Below are positions 6,726 to 8,827 of a DNA stretch of 8,827 nucleotides, piece by piece. Source of the stretch: Bryobacterales bacterium (GTDB lineage Bacteria > Acidobacteriota > Terriglobia > Bryobacterales > Bryobacteraceae). The notes under the pieces were generated by a model. The model had not been told where the DNA came from. It ran no database searches and saw nothing but the letters and a program-made list of their open reading frames with translations. Where the stretch lies: the NCBI GenBank assembly GCA_009697495.1, contig SHUN01000091.1:1-8827 (forward strand). The letters are read 5' to 3'. Positions within the stretch are counted from its first letter, which is position 1. Every line of letters starts with the position of its first letter. The translations under genes were made by a program, and so were the position numbers.

Positions 6726-6735
6726 GTTCCTGCAT

Positions 6736-8643
6736 ATGCGTTTTACTAAATATGCAGTTTGGACTCTGTGCTTCAGTTTACTGCTCCCAGGGCAACCCGC
6801 CACCGATAGCGCCGACACCTACGAATATGGCGGCCAGAACCTGACGCCGCAAGAAAGAGCGGGCCGGAATACCTGGTATTTCTGGACTGGCGGGGGTGAA
6901 AACTTCTGGCGCCTCACCGCGAAGATTACGCATGGCATCACGGACATGCTGCAATATGTGGATTCCCGGAAACGGCCGGAGCGATTCAAGATTATGGGAG
7001 TCCTGAACGATCCGGACTGCGCCGCCGCCACCCAGCCCGACGAATACGGCCTGTGGATGGACGTCTGCAAGACCGTGAATATTCCCGGCATTCCCAGTGA
7101 GTCTTCCGGTGTTGTCGGCCTCCGCAAGTTCAAGAATCCGAAGTTCGACCGATTCAATTGGGACGTGAAAAAGTACCTGGCCGACCCGGCGACGGTGGAG
7201 CCGCCGTATCTGATCGGTATGACTTGCGGGTTCTGCCACATCGGCTTCAACCCGCTCTATCCGCCGAAGGATACTGAAAATCCCCGCTGGTACAACCTGT
7301 CGGGAGCGATTGGCAACCAATACTTCAAGGAAGGCACGCTGTTCGGCTTGAAAATGAAGCCGGAGGATTTCCGCTGGCACGTGGCCAATACCCAGCCCGC
7401 CGGAACCTCCGACACTTCGCGGTTCGCCGCCGATCACATCTTCAACCCGAACGCCATCAACTCGATTGTCAATCTCGGCAATCGCCCGAGCCATCCGGAG
7501 AAGATGGCCGACGGCACGACGCGGCAAGTTCATCACATATTGAAGGACGGCTCGGACTCGATCGGCACGGCGGGCGCGTCGCTGCGCGTTTACGTCAACA
7601 TTGGCATGTGTTCGGACTATTGGACGACGCTGCACGACCCGATTAGCGGCACGAAGTTTCCGCAAAAGCCTTTCCGCATCGCGCTGGCCCGGAAGGACTG
7701 CGCGGATTGGCGCGCCACCGAAGCGCTGATGGAAGGGGCCGAGGCGTTCCTTAAAACCATCAAACCGGCGCGGCTGCAGGACGTTCCGGCGGGGGCTGCG
7801 CTGCTCTCCACCGACACGGCATTGCTCCGGCGCGGCGCGGTGGCTTTCGCGGACAACTGCGCCGGCTGCCATTCCAGCAAGCAGCCGCCACCCGGCACCG
7901 CGGATCAGAAAGCATGGTTCCGCGCCGCCGTCGCACAGCCGGATTTCCTCGACGGTAATTTCCTCTCGGACGATCGCCGTTATTCAGTGGCCGAGATCGG
8001 CACCAATATCGGTCGCGCGATAGCCACCAACGCCACGCAGGGCCACGTCTGGGAGGAGTTCTCTTCGCAGACGTACAAGGACCAGCCGCGAGTGGCGCCG
8101 TTGACGGGTCTCTATAATCCGATCAAGCCCGGCAAGCCGCTTCCTCCGTTCCAACCGCCGGGCGGCGGGCTCGGCTACTATCGCGTTCCCACGCTGGCCG
8201 GCGTCTGGGCCACTGCACCGTATTTGCACAACAATTCGCTGGGCTTGTTCAACGCCGATCCCGCCATCACCGGCCGGATCGCCGCTTTCAACGACGCGAT
8301 GGATAAGATGATGTGGCCGGAGAAACGGCTGGGCACGAAGTCGGTTTGGATCACGACGGAAGATAGCGCGCTGCCGCTGGATAGCGGCTACAAGTTGAAG
8401 GTCCGCAAAGGCACGCCAGTGGCGCTGTTCGCGAATATCGACGCGCCGCGAATGCAGTTGCTGCGTAACGATAACTTCTTCACGCGATTTATCGGCTGGC
8501 TGATCGGGCGCGGCGCGCTGACCGGCGTGCTGCTGCGCAACAACCTGTCGCCGGACTTCGTTGTCGACCGCGGGCACACGTTCGGAAGCACGCTGAGCGA
8601 CGCCGATAAGCGCGCGTTGATCGAATACGTTAAGACGTTCTGA
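6736..8643 (+). CDS. Secreted dihaem c-type cytochrome (RoxA/MauG-peroxidase-like layout)
   Basis: The protein is 635 residues from the ATG at 6736. An in-frame TTG at 6724 would add four residues, but the ATG gives a normal signal peptide (MRFTKYAVWTLCFSLLLPG) and is preferred. Two haem c attachment motifs are present: CGFCH (164-168, codons from 7225) and CAGCH (375-379, codons from 7858). Near 483-498 lies RVPTLAGVWATAPYLHNNSLG, the motif found after the second haem in bacterial dihaem peroxidase-like proteins. The large size, two widely spaced haems and export resemble RoxA-type dihaem oxygenases more than the short CcpA/MauG enzymes of about 350 residues, but this rests on layout only. 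The N-terminal NTWYFWTGGGENFWRL and the C-terminal 500-635 region are unassigned. An Old Yellow Enzyme-family gene follows after 16 bases, suggesting one operon. Substrate and electron partner are unknown. Confidence 0.87.
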   Translation: MRFTKYAVWTLCFSLLLPGQPATDSADTYEYGGQNLTPQERAGRNTWYFWTGGGENFWRLTAKITHGITDMLQYVDSRKRPERFKIMGVLNDPDCAAATQPDEYGLWMDVCKTVNIPGIPSESSGVVGLRKFKNPKFDRFNWDVKKYLADPATVEPPYLIGMTCGFCHIGFNPLYPPKDTENPRWYNLSGAIGNQYFKEGTLFGLKMKPEDFRWHVANTQPAGTSDTSRFAADHIFNPNAINSIVNLGNRPSHPEKMADGTTRQVHHILKDGSDSIGTAGASLRVYVNIGMCSDYWTTLHDPISGTKFPQKPFRIALARKDCADWRATEALMEGAEAFLKTIKPARLQDVPAGAALLSTDTALLRRGAVAFADNCAGCHSSKQPPPGTADQKAWFRAAVAQPDFLDGNFLSDDRRYSVAEIGTNIGRAIATNATQGHVWEEFSSQTYKDQPRVAPLTGLYNPIKPGKPLPPFQPPGGGLGYYRVPTLAGVWATAPYLHNNSLGLFNADPAITGRIAAFNDAMDKMMWPEKRLGTKSVWITTEDSALPLDSGYKLKVRKGTPVALFANIDAPRMQLLRNDNFFTRFIGWLIGRGALTGVLLRNNLSPDFVVDRGHTFGSTLSDADKRALIEYVKTF

Positions 8644-8646
8644 TTC

Positions 8647-8652
8647 GAGGAG
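8647..8652 (+). promoter_or_regulatory. Strong Shine-Dalgarno of the downstream oxidoreductase
   Basis: GAGGAG lies 7 bases before the ATG at 8660 and only a few bases after the cytochrome stop. It fixes the start of the next gene and supports co-translation from one message. Confidence 0.7.
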
Positions 8653-8659
8653 AACCGCC

Positions 8660-8827
8660 ATGGCCGATATCCTATTTCAACCGCTGAAATTTCGGAACCT
8701 GGAACTGAAGAATCGACTGATTCGCTCCAACGTCTCCGGCCGCTTTGACAACTACGACGGCTCCGGCAACCCGGCGCGGATCAACTGGGAAACACGATTC
8801 GCGCGAGGGGGCGTGGGCGCGATCATC
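8660..8827 (+). CDS. Old Yellow Enzyme-family NADH:flavin oxidoreductase, 3'-partial
   Basis: Only the first 56 codons are in the window, open to the right edge. The sequence begins MADILFQPLKFRNLELKNRL, the family N-terminus (LF-x-PL-x3-L-x-L-x-NR). It continues with SNVSGRFDNYDGSGNPA and WETRFARGGVGAII, which match the first strand and the RA-x-GGVG-x-I motif of FMN-binding TIM-barrel oxidoreductases. Such enzymes reduce activated alkenes or related substrates with NAD(P)H. The SGRFDNYDGSG wording is typical of one bacterial subgroup, but the substrate cannot be deduced from this fragment. It sits 16 bases behind the dihaem cytochrome with a strong GAGGAG site. No signal peptide is seen, so it is probably cytoplasmic. 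Confidence 0.88.
   Translation, partial: MADILFQPLKFRNLELKNRLIRSNVSGRFDNYDGSGNPARINWETRFARGGVGAII

Larger units (their letters stand above)
6358..6735. other. Intergenic region with antitoxin relic and inverted repeat
   Basis: This 378-base gap lies between the ankyrin-haem protein and the dihaem cytochrome. It is more AT-rich than its neighbours. It contains a minus-strand antitoxin relic (6580-6413), an imperfect inverted repeat (6566-6647) and a possible -10 element ahead of the cytochrome (6720-6725). No convincing intrinsic terminator for the upstream gene is visible. In the remaining stretches (6358-6412 and 6648-6715) nothing recognisable was found. Confidence 0.7.

Noticed and set aside
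6632..6844. Plus-strand frame beginning MKTYYDKGVY as a small gene or PIN toxin
   Set aside because: Only the first residues resemble a PIN start. There is no ribosome binding site, later residues do not fit, and it overlaps the cytochrome gene in another frame.
6778..7872. 364-codon open frame on the minus strand
   Set aside because: It is antisense to the dihaem cytochrome, Arg/Val-rich, without recognisable motifs. The plus-strand frame has haem motifs and a signal peptide.

Overview
The window is GC-rich, densely coding bacterial chromosome, about 8.8 kb. It looks like Acidobacteriota (Solibacter/Bryobacterales type). The basis is a PknB-type kinase with a small C-terminal beta domain, a caspase-fold protein next to it, a CarD/CdnL regulator, and secreted ankyrin and c-type cytochrome proteins. 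This placement comes from gene style only, since no rRNA or other phylogenetic marker is present. Planctomycetes or another soil lineage remains possible.

Left block (minus strand, 2363 to 1): a membrane-anchored Ser/Thr protein kinase overlaps by one base (TGATG) with a signal-peptide-bearing caspase-fold protein whose C-terminus lies beyond the left edge. The caspase-like protein keeps the p20 fold signature, but both positions of the Cys/His dyad are replaced (SGHG is SGYA, DACR is DAAP). It is therefore predicted to be a pseudo-protease. The 337-base divergent region (2364-2700) holds a good sigma70-type promoter for the rightward CarD gene and a CAGTAC-N5-GTACTG palindrome just before the kinase start.

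Middle block (plus strand): carD (2701-3222) is followed after 10 bases by an enolase-superfamily dehydratase/racemase-like gene with a TTG start (3233-4381). After 68 bases comes a secreted mosaic protein (4450-6357): about eight or nine ankyrin repeats, one CxxCH haem motif, and an alpha/alpha-toroid region with three QW motifs.

The gap at 6358-6735 is not empty. On the minus strand (6580-6413) it holds a ribbon-helix-helix (HicB-like) antitoxin gene broken by an in-frame TGA. An inverted repeat of about 82 bp (6566-6647) covers the relic's start codon.

Right block (plus strand): a secreted dihaem c-type cytochrome with a RoxA/MauG-like layout (6736-8643) is followed after 16 bases, with a strong Shine-Dalgarno, by the first 56 codons of an Old Yellow Enzyme-family oxidoreductase. 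The right half therefore looks like an export and redox neighbourhood, and the left half like signalling and transcription control. The most notable items are the dead caspase coupled to a transmembrane kinase, the ankyrin-haem-toroid fusion, and the antitoxin relic with its inverted repeat.
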